Notes: a model not told the origin generated them from the letters alone. A stretch of DNA of 32,170 nt from JAWLGJ01 sp041685145 (GCA_041685145.1 JAWLGJ010000030.1:1-32170), one strand, 5' to 3'. Shown: positions 6,332 to 16,481, counted from the first letter of the stretch. Program-made: numbers and translations.

Positions 6332-8264
6332 GCCGGGCCGCACCGAATACAACGACGTCGAGCGCCTGGATACCTTCCCCAAGCTGCTGGTCCACAACGC
6401 CGCCACCTGGCCCGGCGATGTGTGTATGCGCGAGAAGGAATTCGGCATCTGGATCGAATACACCTGGGCCGATGCCCTGCGCGAGGTGCGCGGCATGGCG
6501 GTGGGGATGCACGCCCTGGGGGTGAAGCGCGGCGACGTCGTGGCGCTGATCGGCAAGAACCGGCCGCATTGGGTGTGGGCCGAATACGCCGCCCATGCCG
6601 TGGGCGCGATGACGGTCGGCATCTACGAGGACGTGCTGGGGCAGGAGGCGGTCTACCTGCTGGACTACACCGAGGCCGAGGTCATCGTCGCCGAGGACGA
6701 GGAGCAGGTGGACAAGCTGTTGGAGGTCGCCGACGAGCTGCCGAAGCTGCGCCACATCGTCTATTGGGATCCGCGCGGGATGCGCAAGTACCACGACCAC
6801 CGCCTGGTGTTCATGGACGACATGAAGACCCGCGGCGCCGAGGCCGAGGCCAAGGATCCCGACCTGTTCGCCCGCGAGGTCGCCGCCGGCAAGGGCGAGG
6901 ACGTGGTGGTGCTGTGCACCACCTCGGGCACCACCGCCAACCCCAAGCTGGCCATGCTGCAGGCGGGGCCCTTCCTGCGCCACTGCCTGTCCTATCTGCG
7001 CGCCGATCCCAAATGCGTCGGCGACAACTATGTCTCGGTGCTGCCGCTGCCCTGGATCATGGAGCAGGTCTACGGCGTGGCGCAGCCGCTGATCTGCCGC
7101 AACATCGTCAATTTCGTCGAGGAACCCGAGACGATGATGGCCGATTTCCGCGAGATCGGCCCGCACTTCGTGCTGCTGGCGCCGCGCATGTGGGAGAACA
7201 TGGCCGCCGATGTGCGCTCGCGGATGATGGACGCCACCCGCTTCAAGCAGTTCATGTTCGACCTGGGCATGAAATACGGCATGAAGGCGCTGGAGCAGGG
7301 GCGGCATTCGAAGCTGGCCTATTTCCTGCTGTTCCGCGCCCTCAAGGACCGCCTCGGCTTCACCCATCTGCGCTCGGCCGCCACCGGCGGCGCCGCCCTG
7401 GGGCCGGAGACCTTCAAGTTCTTCCAGGCGATGGGGGTGCCGCTGCGCCAGCTTTACGGCCAGACGGAACTCGGCGGCGCCTACACCGTGCACCGCGCCG
7501 ACGACATCGATTTCGACACCGTCGGCGTCGCCTTCGACGACGCCGAGGTCAAGATCGAGAGCCCCGATTCCAGCGGCCTCGGCGAGATCGTCGCCCGCAA
7601 CGACGGCATGTTCCTGGGCTATTACAAGAACGAGAAGGCCACCCAGGAGGACGTGCGCGACGGCTGGATGTATACCGGCGACGCCGGCTACATGAACGAC
7701 AACGGCCATCTGGTGGTCATCGATCGCATCAAGGATTTGGCCACCACCGCCGCCGGCACGCGCTTCTCGCCGCAATACATCGAGAACAAGCTGAAATTCT
7801 CGCCCTTCGTCGCCGAGGCGGTGATCCTCGGCCACGAGAAGCCCTATCTGGCGGCGATCATCTGCATCCGCTTCTCGATCGTGTCGAAATGGGCGGAATC
7901 GCGCGGCATCGCCTTCACCAACTACACCAATCTGTCGGCGCGGCCCGAGGTCTACGAAATGCTGCGCGCCGAGGTCGAGAAGGTCAACGCCACCCTGCCC
8001 GAGGCCCAGCGCATCAACAAGTTCCTGCTGCTCTACAAGGAACTGGACCCCGACGACGGCGAGTTGACCCGCACCCGCAAGGTGCGCCGCGGTGTCATCA
8101 ACGACAAATACGGCGACATCATCGACGCCATCTATGCCGGCGAGGACATGGTGCCCGTCGACGCGGTCATCACCTTCCAGGACGGCGGCACCAGCCGCAT
8201 CAAGACCGAACTGAAGGTCGTCACCCTGCGCGAGCCGGCGAAAGAGCCGGTGGCCGCCGAGTAG
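6321..8264 (+). CDS. AMP-forming acyl-CoA synthetase embedded in the liv operon
   Basis: This is a 647-residue ATP-dependent CoA ligase of the long-chain (FadD15/FAA) type. Seen: P-loop TSGTTANPK (201-209), the A5 region YGQTELGG (about 387-394), the TGDAGYMNDNGHL hinge region and IDRIKDLATTAAGTRFSP near residue 475. The family is longer than bacterial acetyl- or malonyl-CoA synthetases because of a bulky C-terminal domain. The ATG at 6321 is chosen because it has GAGGGCGAGAG in front; an ATG at 6303 is possible and adds six residues. It overlaps livG and precedes livH by 13 bases, so it is tightly tied to the transporter. The substrate cannot be read from sequence; the context suggests a carboxylic acid imported by the neighbouring permease. 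Confidence 0.85.
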   Translation: MWRKPGRTEYNDVERLDTFPKLLVHNAATWPGDVCMREKEFGIWIEYTWADALREVRGMAVGMHALGVKRGDVVALIGKNRPHWVWAEYAAHAVGAMTVGIYEDVLGQEAVYLLDYTEAEVIVAEDEEQVDKLLEVADELPKLRHIVYWDPRGMRKYHDHRLVFMDDMKTRGAEAEAKDPDLFAREVAAGKGEDVVVLCTTSGTTANPKLAMLQAGPFLRHCLSYLRADPKCVGDNYVSVLPLPWIMEQVYGVAQPLICRNIVNFVEEPETMMADFREIGPHFVLLAPRMWENMAADVRSRMMDATRFKQFMFDLGMKYGMKALEQGRHSKLAYFLLFRALKDRLGFTHLRSAATGGAALGPETFKFFQAMGVPLRQLYGQTELGGAYTVHRADDIDFDTVGVAFDDAEVKIESPDSSGLGEIVARNDGMFLGYYKNEKATQEDVRDGWMYTGDAGYMNDNGHLVVIDRIKDLATTAAGTRFSPQYIENKLKFSPFVAEAVILGHEKPYLAAIICIRFSIVSKWAESRGIAFTNYTNLSARPEVYEMLRAEVEKVNATLPEAQRINKFLLLYKELDPDDGELTRTRKVRRGVINDKYGDIIDAIYAGEDMVPVDAVITFQDGGTSRIKTELKVVTLREPAKEPVAAE

Positions 8265-8277
8265 GAGCCCCGCGGCG

Positions 8278-9171
8278 ATGAACTGGGAATTCTTTTTTCA
8301 ACTGCTGATCAACGGGCTCATCGTCGGCACGCTGTACGGCGTCGTCGCCATGTGCTTCGTGCTGATCTACAAGTCGACGCAGGTGGTGAACTTCGCCCAG
8401 GGCGAGTTCCTGCTCATCGGCGCCTGGGTGTGCTGGTGGCTGATGGTCGACATGCAGTTGCCGTTCTGGGCCGGTTTCCTGATGACGCTGCTGTTCATGA
8501 TGGCCTTCGGCATCATGCTGCAGGTGGTGGTGCTGCGGCCGATGATCGGCGAGCCCATCATTTCGGTCATCATGGTCACCATCGGCCTGACCATCTTCTT
8601 CCAGGCGATCATGAAGTGGATGTTCGGGGTGTTCGCGCAGCCCTTCCCGGAGATCTTCCCGGTCGCCTCGGTCAATATCGGCGGCTTGCAGGTGCAGACC
8701 GCCTATATGATGAGCCTGGTGATCTCGGTCTTCATCATGATCGGCTTCGCCTGGTTCTTTAAGTATTCCCGCATGGGCCTGGCGATGCGCGCCACCGCCT
8801 TCAACCAGCAGGTGGCGCAAAGCCTGGGCATCTCGGTCAAGAGCGTCTTCGCGATGGCCTGGGCGATCTCGGCGATGGTCTCGGCGCTGGCCGGGGTCGT
8901 CATCGGCATCGTCAACGGCGTCTCCTCGGCGCTGTCCTTCGTCGGCATCAAGGTGTTCCCGGCGGTGATCCTGGGCGGCCTCGACTCCATCGTCGGCGCC
9001 GTCGTCGGCGGCCTGATCGTCGGCGTGCTGGAGAACATGGCCGAATACGTCGACGTCCAGTGGCTCAATCTGGGCAATCTTTACAACGTCGTGCCGTTCT
9101 ACGTTCTGGTCATCATCCTGATGATCAAGCCCTACGGGCTGTTCGGCACGCGCGACATCGAGAGGGTGTGA
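8278..9171 (+). CDS. livH: LIV-type ABC transporter permease LivH
   Basis: This is an inner-membrane permease of 297 residues, nearly all hydrophobic helices separated by short loops (about eight segments). The start matches the family: LLINGLIVGTLYGVVAM, then STQVVNFAQGEF, the hallmark LivH segment after the first helices. Near the C-terminus, VFPAVILGGLDSIVGAVVGG is the conserved permease loop that contacts the ATPase. It lies 13 bases after the acyl-CoA synthetase and four bases before livM. It pairs with LivM to form the channel. Confidence 0.93.
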   Translation: MNWEFFFQLLINGLIVGTLYGVVAMCFVLIYKSTQVVNFAQGEFLLIGAWVCWWLMVDMQLPFWAGFLMTLLFMMAFGIMLQVVVLRPMIGEPIISVIMVTIGLTIFFQAIMKWMFGVFAQPFPEIFPVASVNIGGLQVQTAYMMSLVISVFIMIGFAWFFKYSRMGLAMRATAFNQQVAQSLGISVKSVFAMAWAISAMVSALAGVVIGIVNGVSSALSFVGIKVFPAVILGGLDSIVGAVVGGLIVGVLENMAEYVDVQWLNLGNLYNVVPFYVLVIILMIKPYGLFGTRDIERV

Positions 9172-9175
9172 GTCG

Positions 9176-10255
9176 ATGGCGACGATTTCGGCGTCGATGA
9201 TTCCGTGCGGCCAGTACCGCACCAGCTACGCCAAGGACACCACCATCTTCCCCACCCCGGCCTCGCGCGCCTTCGCGGCGCTGGGGGTGGCGCTGCTGGC
9301 CGCCGCGCCCTTTCTGGTGGGCAGCTATTACCTGAACCTGCTGATCCAGATCGGCTATTACGGCATCGCCGCGCTGGGGCTGAACATCCTGGTGGGCTCG
9401 ACCGGGCAGATCTCGCTGGGCCACGCCGCCTTTTTCGGCTTCGGCGCCTTCGCCTCGGCGTGGCTGAACAACACCACCGGCATTCCGGTGTTCTTCACCA
9501 TCCCGCTGGCCGGGCTGATGACCACCGCGGTCGGCATGATCTTCGGCATCCCGGCGGCGCGCATCAAGGGGCTGTACCTGGCCATCGCCACCTTCGCCTC
9601 GCAGTTCATCCTCGAGGACTTCTTCGCCCGCGCCGAGTGGTTCACCGGCGGTTCCTACGGCTCGATGGCCAATTCCTTCAGCCTCTTCGGCTGGACCCTG
9701 GACAGTGACCAGACCTATTTCTACGTCGTCCTGGGCTGGGTGGTGGTGATGTTCCTGCTGGGCGCCAATCTGCTGCGCTCGCGCGACGGCCGTGCCTTCG
9801 TGGCGGTGCGCGACCACTACCTGTCGGCCGAGGTGATGGGCATCCGCCTCACCAAGTACCGCATCCTGTCCTTCGGCATCTCCTCCTTTTACGCCGGCAT
9901 CGGCGGGGCGCTGTACGGGCATTATCTCGGCTACATTTCCGCCGAGGGCTTTACCATCCTGTTGTCGATCCAGTTCCTGGGCATGATCATCATCGGCGGC
10001 CTGGGTTCGGTGATGGGCACCCTGATGGGGACCGCGTTCATGGTGCTGCTGCCCGAGCTGACCACCGAACTGAGCAACGGCATCAACATCCTGGCCGGCG
10101 GCAACCTGCCCTGGCTGACCGACGGCCTGGCCTTCATGAAGGAGGCCGCCATCGGCCTGGCGATCATCCTGTTCCTGATTTTCGAGCCCGACGGCTTGGC
10201 CCATCGCTGGCGCCAGATCAGGGCCTATTGGAAACTGTACCCCTTCTCGTACTGA
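9176..10255 (+). CDS. livM: LIV-type ABC transporter permease LivM
   Basis: This is the second inner-membrane permease, 359 residues. Seen: YYGIAALGLNILVGSTGQISLGHAAF (quoted in parts: GLNILVGSTGQISLGHA is the LivM hallmark, about residues 66-82), a stretch RDHYLSAEVMGI (about 213-224) that precedes the ATPase-contact loop, and IIIGGLGSVMGTLMG near residue 270. A hydrophilic N-terminus of about 35 residues (PCGQYRTSYAKDTTIF) comes before the first helix, as seen in LivM homologues of this operon type. The start at 9176 has GAGAGGGTG upstream; an ATG at 9197 is an alternative. It is followed by a 61-base leader and the binding-protein gene. Confidence 0.92.
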   Translation: MATISASMIPCGQYRTSYAKDTTIFPTPASRAFAALGVALLAAAPFLVGSYYLNLLIQIGYYGIAALGLNILVGSTGQISLGHAAFFGFGAFASAWLNNTTGIPVFFTIPLAGLMTTAVGMIFGIPAARIKGLYLAIATFASQFILEDFFARAEWFTGGSYGSMANSFSLFGWTLDSDQTYFYVVLGWVVVMFLLGANLLRSRDGRAFVAVRDHYLSAEVMGIRLTKYRILSFGISSFYAGIGGALYGHYLGYISAEGFTILLSIQFLGMIIIGGLGSVMGTLMGTAFMVLLPELTTELSNGINILAGGNLPWLTDGLAFMKEAAIGLAIILFLIFEPDGLAHRWRQIRAYWKLYPFSY

Positions 10256-10316
10256 GGTGCAGGGCAACAACACCAGCAACCGACCGCTTACAGAGGGAAA
10301 TAAAGGGAGTGAAACG

Positions 10317-11564
10317 ATGAAACGCACATTGGTATCGGCCGTGGCGGTCACGGCCCTGCTGGCCACCGCGCCGGCCTTTTCCCAGGACAGCATCTTTGTC
10401 GGCCACATCGCCGACTACAGCGGCGCCACCTCCGACGTCGGCCGGCCCTACGGCCAGGGCGTCGCCGACGCCCTGAAGTGGCTGAACCAGAACGGCGGCA
10501 TCGACGGCACCGCCATCGAGTTCGAGACCGTGGACTATTCCTACGAGGTGCCGCGCGCTATCTCCACCTACAAGCGCTGGACGTCGCAGAAGAACCCCGT
10601 CGCCCTGCAGGGCTGGGGCACCGGCGACACCGAGGCGCTGGTCACCTTCGTCGCCAAGGACGAGATTCCCTACATCTCGGCCTCCTATTCCGGCCACCTG
10701 ACCGACCCGGTGGGCAAGTCGCCGCGCACCAAGACGCCGGCGCCCTACAACTTCTTCTACGGCCCGTCCTATTCCGACGGCTGCCGCGGGCTGGTGCAGT
10801 GGGCCGCCGACGACTGGGAGAAGAAGGGCGGCGACGGCGCGCCGAAATGGGTGCATCTGGGCGACAACCACCCCTACCCGAACGCCCCCAAGGAAGCCTG
10901 CGCCGCCTATGCCGAGGAACTGGGCTTCGAGGTTCTGAACCCGATCCTGTATTCGCTCAAGCCCGGCGACTTCAAGGCGCAGTGCCTGACCCTGAAGCAG
11001 TCCGGCGCCAACTACGCCTATCTCGCCAACACCGGCGGCTCGACGATTTCGCTGCTCAAGTCCTGTGACACCGTCGGCGTCGACGTCCAGTTCGTCGCCA
11101 ATGTCTGGGGCATGGACGAGAACGCCCTCAACGCCACCGGCAAGGCCGGCGACGGCGTTGCCTGGGTGGTGGGCGCCGCCACCTGGAACGATGACGTCCC
11201 CGGCATGGAGCTGGTGCGCGAAATCTCCAAGATTTCGGACCCGTCCGGCGAGGAGTACCGCGTCGGCCACTACATGCGCGGCATCTGCTCGGTGTTCTTT
11301 ATGCGCGACGCCATGAAGGTCGCCAAGGGCATGGACGGCGGCATCACCGGCCCCAACATCAAGGCCGGGTTCGAGACCTTCGAGAACCATGCCCCGGCCG
11401 ATCTTGAGGGCGTGTGCCTGCCGCACACCTGGACGGCCGAGAACCATCGCGGCACCACCGAGGTCCTGGTGTACCGCGCCAACGTGGCGGACGACGGCAG
11501 CTTCGAAATGGAGCATGTCTTCTCCGCCGACCTGCCCCGCCGCGACGACTGGCTGGGCTGGTAA
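10317..11564 (+). CDS. LIV-type ABC transporter substrate-binding protein
   Basis: This is a periplasmic type-1 ligand-binding protein (LivJ/LivK fold), 415 residues. The signal peptide is residues 1-22 (KR then a hydrophobic stretch), with likely cleavage after AFS. The mature start, IFVGHIADYSGATSDVGRPYGQGVADALKWLNQ, shows the usual first strand and the DYSG ligand loop (not quoted in full). Two lobes follow, with cysteines at about 155, 200, 222 and 250 that could form disulfides. AAAGGGAG is well placed before the ATG. The family subgroup is the one seen beside acyl-CoA and PaaK-like ligases rather than a classic leucine binder, so the ligand may be a carboxylate; that is inference. A strong terminator follows the stop. 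Confidence 0.9.
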   Translation: MKRTLVSAVAVTALLATAPAFSQDSIFVGHIADYSGATSDVGRPYGQGVADALKWLNQNGGIDGTAIEFETVDYSYEVPRAISTYKRWTSQKNPVALQGWGTGDTEALVTFVAKDEIPYISASYSGHLTDPVGKSPRTKTPAPYNFFYGPSYSDGCRGLVQWAADDWEKKGGDGAPKWVHLGDNHPYPNAPKEACAAYAEELGFEVLNPILYSLKPGDFKAQCLTLKQSGANYAYLANTGGSTISLLKSCDTVGVDVQFVANVWGMDENALNATGKAGDGVAWVVGAATWNDDVPGMELVREISKISDPSGEEYRVGHYMRGICSVFFMRDAMKVAKGMDGGITGPNIKAGFETFENHAPADLEGVCLPHTWTAENHRGTTEVLVYRANVADDGSFEMEHVFSADLPRRDDWLGW

Positions 11565-11576
11565 GACCCAAGGTGT

Positions 11577-11610
11577 GGGAGGGGCCGCCGCGGCCCCTCC
11601 CCGTCTTTTT
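11577..11610 (+). terminator. intrinsic terminator between the binding-protein gene and livF
   Basis: An 11-bp perfect stem, GGGAGGGGCCG (11577-11587) and CGGCCCCTCCC (11591-11601), has a 3-base loop and is followed by CGTCTTTTT. It begins 13 bases after the stop codon of the binding-protein gene. Because livF continues only 19 bases later without an obvious promoter, it probably acts as a partial terminator that raises the binding-protein level over downstream genes. Confidence 0.85.
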
Positions 11611-11629
11611 CTGGTAACCGGAGTGGCCG

Positions 11630-12460
<831 letters not shown>

Positions 12461-12470
12461 GGACGAGGTG

Positions 12471-13727
12471 ATGGCGCAGCCCCATTTCGACCATCTGGAA
12501 ACCCGATCGGCCGCGGCCCGCGAAGCGGCGCTGATGGAATCGCTGGCGCGCCAGGTGGCGCACGCCAAGGCGAACGCGCCCTATTTCGGCCGCGTGCTGG
12601 CGGACGTCGATCCCCAGGCGGTGCGCAGCCGCGAGGCCCTGGCCGCCCTGCCGGTCACCCGCAAGGCCGACCTGCACGACCTTCAGGCCGAGGCGCCGCC
12701 CTTCGGCGGCCTCGTCGCCGGCGACTGGGGCTCGCTGGCGCGGGTGTTCGCCTCGCCGGGGCCGATTCACGACCCGGAGGGGCGCGGCCCCGACTGGTGG
12801 CGCTCGGCCCGCGCCCTGTACGCCGCCGGCTTCCGGCGCGGCGAACTGGTGCACAACGCCTTTTCCTATCACTTCACCCCCGCCGGGGTGATTTTCGAGA
12901 CCGGCTGCCACGCCCTGGGCTGCACCGTGTTCCCGGCCGGCGTCGGCCAGACCGAGGCCCAGGCGCGGGCCATCGCCGGGCTGCGGCCGTCGGGCTACAC
13001 CGGCACGCCGTCCTTCCTGAAGACCATCCTCGACAAGGCGCGCGAGCTTGACCTCGACACTTCCTCGCTGACCAAGGCGCTGGTCACCGGCGAGGCGCTG
13101 CCGCCCGACCTGCGCCGCCTGCTGGAGGACGAGCACGGCGTGCGCACGCTGCAATGCTACGGCACCGCCGATCTGGGCATCGTCGCCTACGAGTCCGAGG
13201 CCCGCGAGGGCCTGATCGTCGACGAGGGCGCCATCGTCGAGATCGTGCGCCCCGGCACCGGCGATCCGGTGCCCGAGGGCGAGGTCGGCGAGGTGGTGGT
13301 GACCATCCTCAATCCCGACTACCCGCTGATTCGCTTCGCCACCGGCGATCTGTCGGCGGTGCTGTCGGGGCCCAGCCCCTGCGGGCGCACCAACATGCGC
13401 ATCAAGGGCTGGATGGGCCGCGCCGACCAGACCACCAAGGTCAAGGGCATGTTTGTGCATCCGCGCCAGGTGGCCGAGGTGGCGCGCCGCCATCCCGAGG
13501 TGCAAAAGGCCCGCCTGGTGGTGGAGCGCGAGGGCCCGGCCACCGACGTCATGACCCTGCACTGCGAGGTCGCCGACCCCGCCGCCACCGGCCTCGCCGC
13601 CGCCATCGCCGAGTCGGTGCAGGCGGTGTGCAAGCTCAAGGGGCAGGTGCGCCTGGTCGCCGCCGGCGACCTGCCCAATGACGGCAAGGTCATCGAGGAC
13701 GCCCGGCCGCCGGCGACGCCGGCCTGA
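12471..13727 (+). CDS. PaaK-family (phenylacetate-CoA ligase-like) adenylate-forming protein
   Basis: This 418-residue protein has the PaaK architecture: an N-terminal YFGRVLADVDP segment and PVTRKADL (61-68), a YHFTPAGVIFETG substrate region (about 121-135), GYTGTPSFLKTIL, the A5 region CYGTADLG (about 223-230), FATGDLS and IKGWMGRADQTTKVKGMFVHP near the hinge. The canonical P-loop SSGTTGKPT is replaced by SPGPIHDPEG (95-104), so ATP binding must differ or be lost; this replacement is, as far as I recall, shared by a subfamily found in liv-type clusters. ATG at 12471 is taken; a GTG at 12468 is an alternative. It follows livF by 10 bases. The true substrate and even catalytic competence are unknown. 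Confidence 0.82.
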   Translation: MAQPHFDHLETRSAAAREAALMESLARQVAHAKANAPYFGRVLADVDPQAVRSREALAALPVTRKADLHDLQAEAPPFGGLVAGDWGSLARVFASPGPIHDPEGRGPDWWRSARALYAAGFRRGELVHNAFSYHFTPAGVIFETGCHALGCTVFPAGVGQTEAQARAIAGLRPSGYTGTPSFLKTILDKARELDLDTSSLTKALVTGEALPPDLRRLLEDEHGVRTLQCYGTADLGIVAYESEAREGLIVDEGAIVEIVRPGTGDPVPEGEVGEVVVTILNPDYPLIRFATGDLSAVLSGPSPCGRTNMRIKGWMGRADQTTKVKGMFVHPRQVAEVARRHPEVQKARLVVEREGPATDVMTLHCEVADPAATGLAAAIAESVQAVCKLKGQVRLVAAGDLPNDGKVIEDARPPATPA

Positions 13728-13778
13728 CCGACGGCGCCGGCGACGGCCGCCACCAAGAAGAAAAGAGGAGCCAGCACC

Positions 13779-15275
13779 ATGACCGCTGATATCGCCCTTC
13801 AGCTCGACCCCCACGCCTTGGCCCGCGAGCTGGGCGGCAAGCACCTCATCGACGGCGCCTTCCGCGCCAGCGCCGCCGGCAAGACCTTTCCGGTCGTCAA
13901 CCCCGCCACCGGCGAGGAGATCGCCCAGGCCGCCTATGGCGAGGCCGCCGACGTCGACATCGCCGTCGCCGCCGCCAAGAAGGCGCAGCGCGAATGGGCG
14001 CGGCTGCCCGCCCGCCAGCGCGGCAAGCTGGTCGCCGAATGCGGCCGCGCCCTGGCCGAGCATGTCGAGGAGCTGGGCCGCCTGATGGCCCTGGAGACCG
14101 GCAAGGCGCTGCGCACCGAAAGCCGCGTCGAAGCCAATGTGCTCGCCGACATGTTCGTGTTCTTCGGCGGCCTGGGCTCGGAGCTGAAGGGCGAGACGGT
14201 GCCCTTCAACCCAGACATGCTGACCGTCACCGTGCGCGAGCCGGTGGGCGTGGTCGGCGTCATCATCCCCTGGAACGTGCCGCTGCTCCTGATGGCGATG
14301 AAGGTCGCCGCGGCGGTGGTCGCCGGCAACGCGGTGGTGGTGAAATCGGCCGAGGAGGCGCCGCTGACGGTGCTGCGCGTGGTCGAGATCATGAGCCGCA
14401 TCCTGCCGCCCGGCGTCGTCAACCTGCTGTCGGGCTTCGGGCCCGAATGCGGCCAGCCGCTGGTGGCGCATCCCGACGTCGGCAAGGTCTCCTTCACCGG
14501 CTCGGTGGAGACCGGGCGCATCGTCTACAAGGTGGCGGCCGAGAAGATCATCCCCGTCACCCTGGAGCTGGGCGGCAAGAGCCCGATGATCGTCATGCCC
14601 GACGCCGACATGGACCGCGTCGTCGCCGGCGCCATCGGCGGAATGCGCTTCACCCGCCAGGGGCAAAGCTGCACCGCCTCCAGCCGCATCTTCGTCCACG
14701 ACAGCCTGCACGACGAGTTCGTTCGCCGCCTCAAGGAGCAGGTGGACGCGATGGTGATGGGCGATCCCCTGGACGAGAAGACCGACATCGGCACCATCGT
14801 TTCGCCGCAGCAGTTGGAGCGGGTGCGCTCCTACATCGACATCGGCCGCGCCGCCGACGGCGTCGAGGCGCATGTCTGCTCGCGGATGCCGGAGGATCCG
14901 CGCCTGAAGGACGGGCTGTTCGTGCAGCCGGTGATCTTCACCGGCGTCACCAACGACATGAAGATCGCCCGCGAGGAAATCTTCGGCCCCGTCGCCTGCG
15001 TCATCCGCTGGACGGACTACGACGAGGTCATCGCCCAGGCCAATGACAGCGAGTTCGGCCTCGCCGCCACCGTCTGGACCCGCGACCTCAAGACGGCGAT
15101 GGACGCCACCCGCCGCCTGGAGGCCGGCTTCGTGCAGGTGAACCAGAACCTGGTGGTGCAACCCGGCCTGTCCTATGGCGGCTGCAAGACCTCGGGGCTC
15201 GGCAAGGAAGCGTCGCTGGAATCGATGCTCGAACACTTCACCCACAAGAAGACCATCATCTTCAACATGCAGTAG
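13779..15275 (+). CDS. NAD(P)-dependent aldehyde dehydrogenase
   Basis: This 498-residue enzyme oxidises an aldehyde to the free acid. Catalytic residues are all visible: Asn166 in PWNVP, Glu263 in LELGGKSP and Cys298 in GQSCTASS. Glu263 argues against the CoA-acylating methylmalonate semialdehyde dehydrogenase (MmsA), in which this base is absent, so the product should be a carboxylate and not an acyl-CoA. AAAAGAGGAGCC precedes the ATG. It lies between the PaaK-like gene and isovaleryl-CoA dehydrogenase, with 51 and 14 bases between. Likely substrates are isovaleraldehyde from leucine-type compounds or, more speculatively, methylmalonate semialdehyde. Confidence 0.88.
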   Translation: MTADIALQLDPHALARELGGKHLIDGAFRASAAGKTFPVVNPATGEEIAQAAYGEAADVDIAVAAAKKAQREWARLPARQRGKLVAECGRALAEHVEELGRLMALETGKALRTESRVEANVLADMFVFFGGLGSELKGETVPFNPDMLTVTVREPVGVVGVIIPWNVPLLLMAMKVAAAVVAGNAVVVKSAEEAPLTVLRVVEIMSRILPPGVVNLLSGFGPECGQPLVAHPDVGKVSFTGSVETGRIVYKVAAEKIIPVTLELGGKSPMIVMPDADMDRVVAGAIGGMRFTRQGQSCTASSRIFVHDSLHDEFVRRLKEQVDAMVMGDPLDEKTDIGTIVSPQQLERVRSYIDIGRAADGVEAHVCSRMPEDPRLKDGLFVQPVIFTGVTNDMKIAREEIFGPVACVIRWTDYDEVIAQANDSEFGLAATVWTRDLKTAMDATRRLEAGFVQVNQNLVVQPGLSYGGCKTSGLGKEASLESMLEHFTHKKTIIFNMQ

Positions 15276-15289
15276 GGCGGCCGCCGATC

Positions 15290-16468
15290 ATGAAGAACTC
15301 GCCAGCGCACTTTCCGACCCTGAACTTCGACCTCGGCGAAACCGCCGACATGCTGCGGGAGTCGGTGTTCAACTTCGCCCAGGCCGAAATCGCGCCGCGC
15401 GCCGCCGAGATCGACGAGGTCAACGACTTCCCCGCCGACCTGTGGCGCAAGATGGGCGATCTGGGCGTCCTGGGCCTGACCGTCGAGGAGGAATACGGCG
15501 GCGCCGGCATGGGGTATCTGGAGCATGTGGTGGCGATGGAGGAAATCTCCCGCGCCTCCGCCTCGGTGGGCCTGTCCTACGGCGCGCACTCCAATCTGTG
15601 CGTCAACCAGATTCGCCGCAACGGCACCGCCGAGCAGAAGGGCCGCTACCTGCCCAAGCTGATCACCGGCGAGCATGTCGGCGCCCTGGCGATGAGCGAG
15701 CCCGGCGCCGGCTCCGACGTGGTGTCGATGCGCCTCAAGGCCGAAAAGAAGGGCGACCGCTACATCCTCAACGGCAGCAAGATGTGGATCACCAACGGCC
15801 CCGAGGCCGACGTGATCGTCGTCTACGCCAAGACCGACCCGCAGGCGGGGCCGCGTGGCATCACCGCCTTCCTGGTCGAAAAGGGCTTCAAGGGCTTCTC
15901 GGTGGCGCAGAAGCTCGACAAGCTGGGGATGCGCGGCTCCAACACCGGCGAGTTGGTGTTCGAGGACTGCGAGGTGCCCGAGGAGAACGTCCTGGGCGCG
16001 CTGGGGCTCGGCGTCAACGTGCTGATGAGCGGCCTCGACTACGAACGTCTCGTGCTGTCGGGCGGGCCGGTGGGCATCATGCAGGCCTGCATGGATGTGG
16101 TGGTGCCCTATGTCCACGAGCGCCGCCAGTTCGACCAGCCCATCGGCGAATTCCAGCTCATGCAGGGCAAGCTGGCCGACATGTACACCACCCTGAACGC
16201 CAGCAAGGCCTACGCCTATGCCGTCGCCAAGGCCTGCGACCGCGGCGAGACCACGCGCAAGGACGCCGCCGGGGTGATCCTCTACACCGCCGAGAAGGCC
16301 ACCTGGATGGCGCTGGAAGCGATCCAGTGCCTGGGCGGCAACGGCTATATCAACGAGTACCCCACCGGCCGCCTGCTGCGCGACGCCAAGCTCTACGAAA
16401 TCGGCGCCGGCACCTCGGAAATCCGCCGGATGCTGATCGGCCGCGAGTTGTTCAAGGAGACGGCCTGA
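15290..16468 (+). CDS. liuA: isovaleryl-CoA dehydrogenase
   Basis: This FAD flavoenzyme converts isovaleryl-CoA to 3-methylcrotonyl-CoA, the first committed step of the leucine route. It has 392 residues. Seen: FAD loop AMSEPGAGSDVVSM (about 134-147), SKMWITNGPEAD, and DYERLVLSGGPVGIM, where Glu252 is the catalytic base. The usual short-chain base position near the C-terminus is Ala373 in EIGAGTSEIRR, which is the isovaleryl-CoA dehydrogenase signature. ERRQFDQPIGEFQLMQ and CLGGNGYINEYPTGR are typical. The next steps are encoded by the carboxylase genes at 18209 and 20613. Confidence in the specificity is high because of the Glu position and the neighbourhood. Confidence 0.94.
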   Translation: MKNSPAHFPTLNFDLGETADMLRESVFNFAQAEIAPRAAEIDEVNDFPADLWRKMGDLGVLGLTVEEEYGGAGMGYLEHVVAMEEISRASASVGLSYGAHSNLCVNQIRRNGTAEQKGRYLPKLITGEHVGALAMSEPGAGSDVVSMRLKAEKKGDRYILNGSKMWITNGPEADVIVVYAKTDPQAGPRGITAFLVEKGFKGFSVAQKLDKLGMRGSNTGELVFEDCEVPEENVLGALGLGVNVLMSGLDYERLVLSGGPVGIMQACMDVVVPYVHERRQFDQPIGEFQLMQGKLADMYTTLNASKAYAYAVAKACDRGETTRKDAAGVILYTAEKATWMALEAIQCLGGNGYINEYPTGRLLRDAKLYEIGAGTSEIRRMLIGRELFKETA

Positions 16469-16481
16469 ACCGGAGCGCGGC

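Noticed and set aside
13779..15275. Aldehyde dehydrogenase as MmsA (CoA-acylating)
   Set aside because: It keeps the general-base Glu263, which CoA-acylating members lack.
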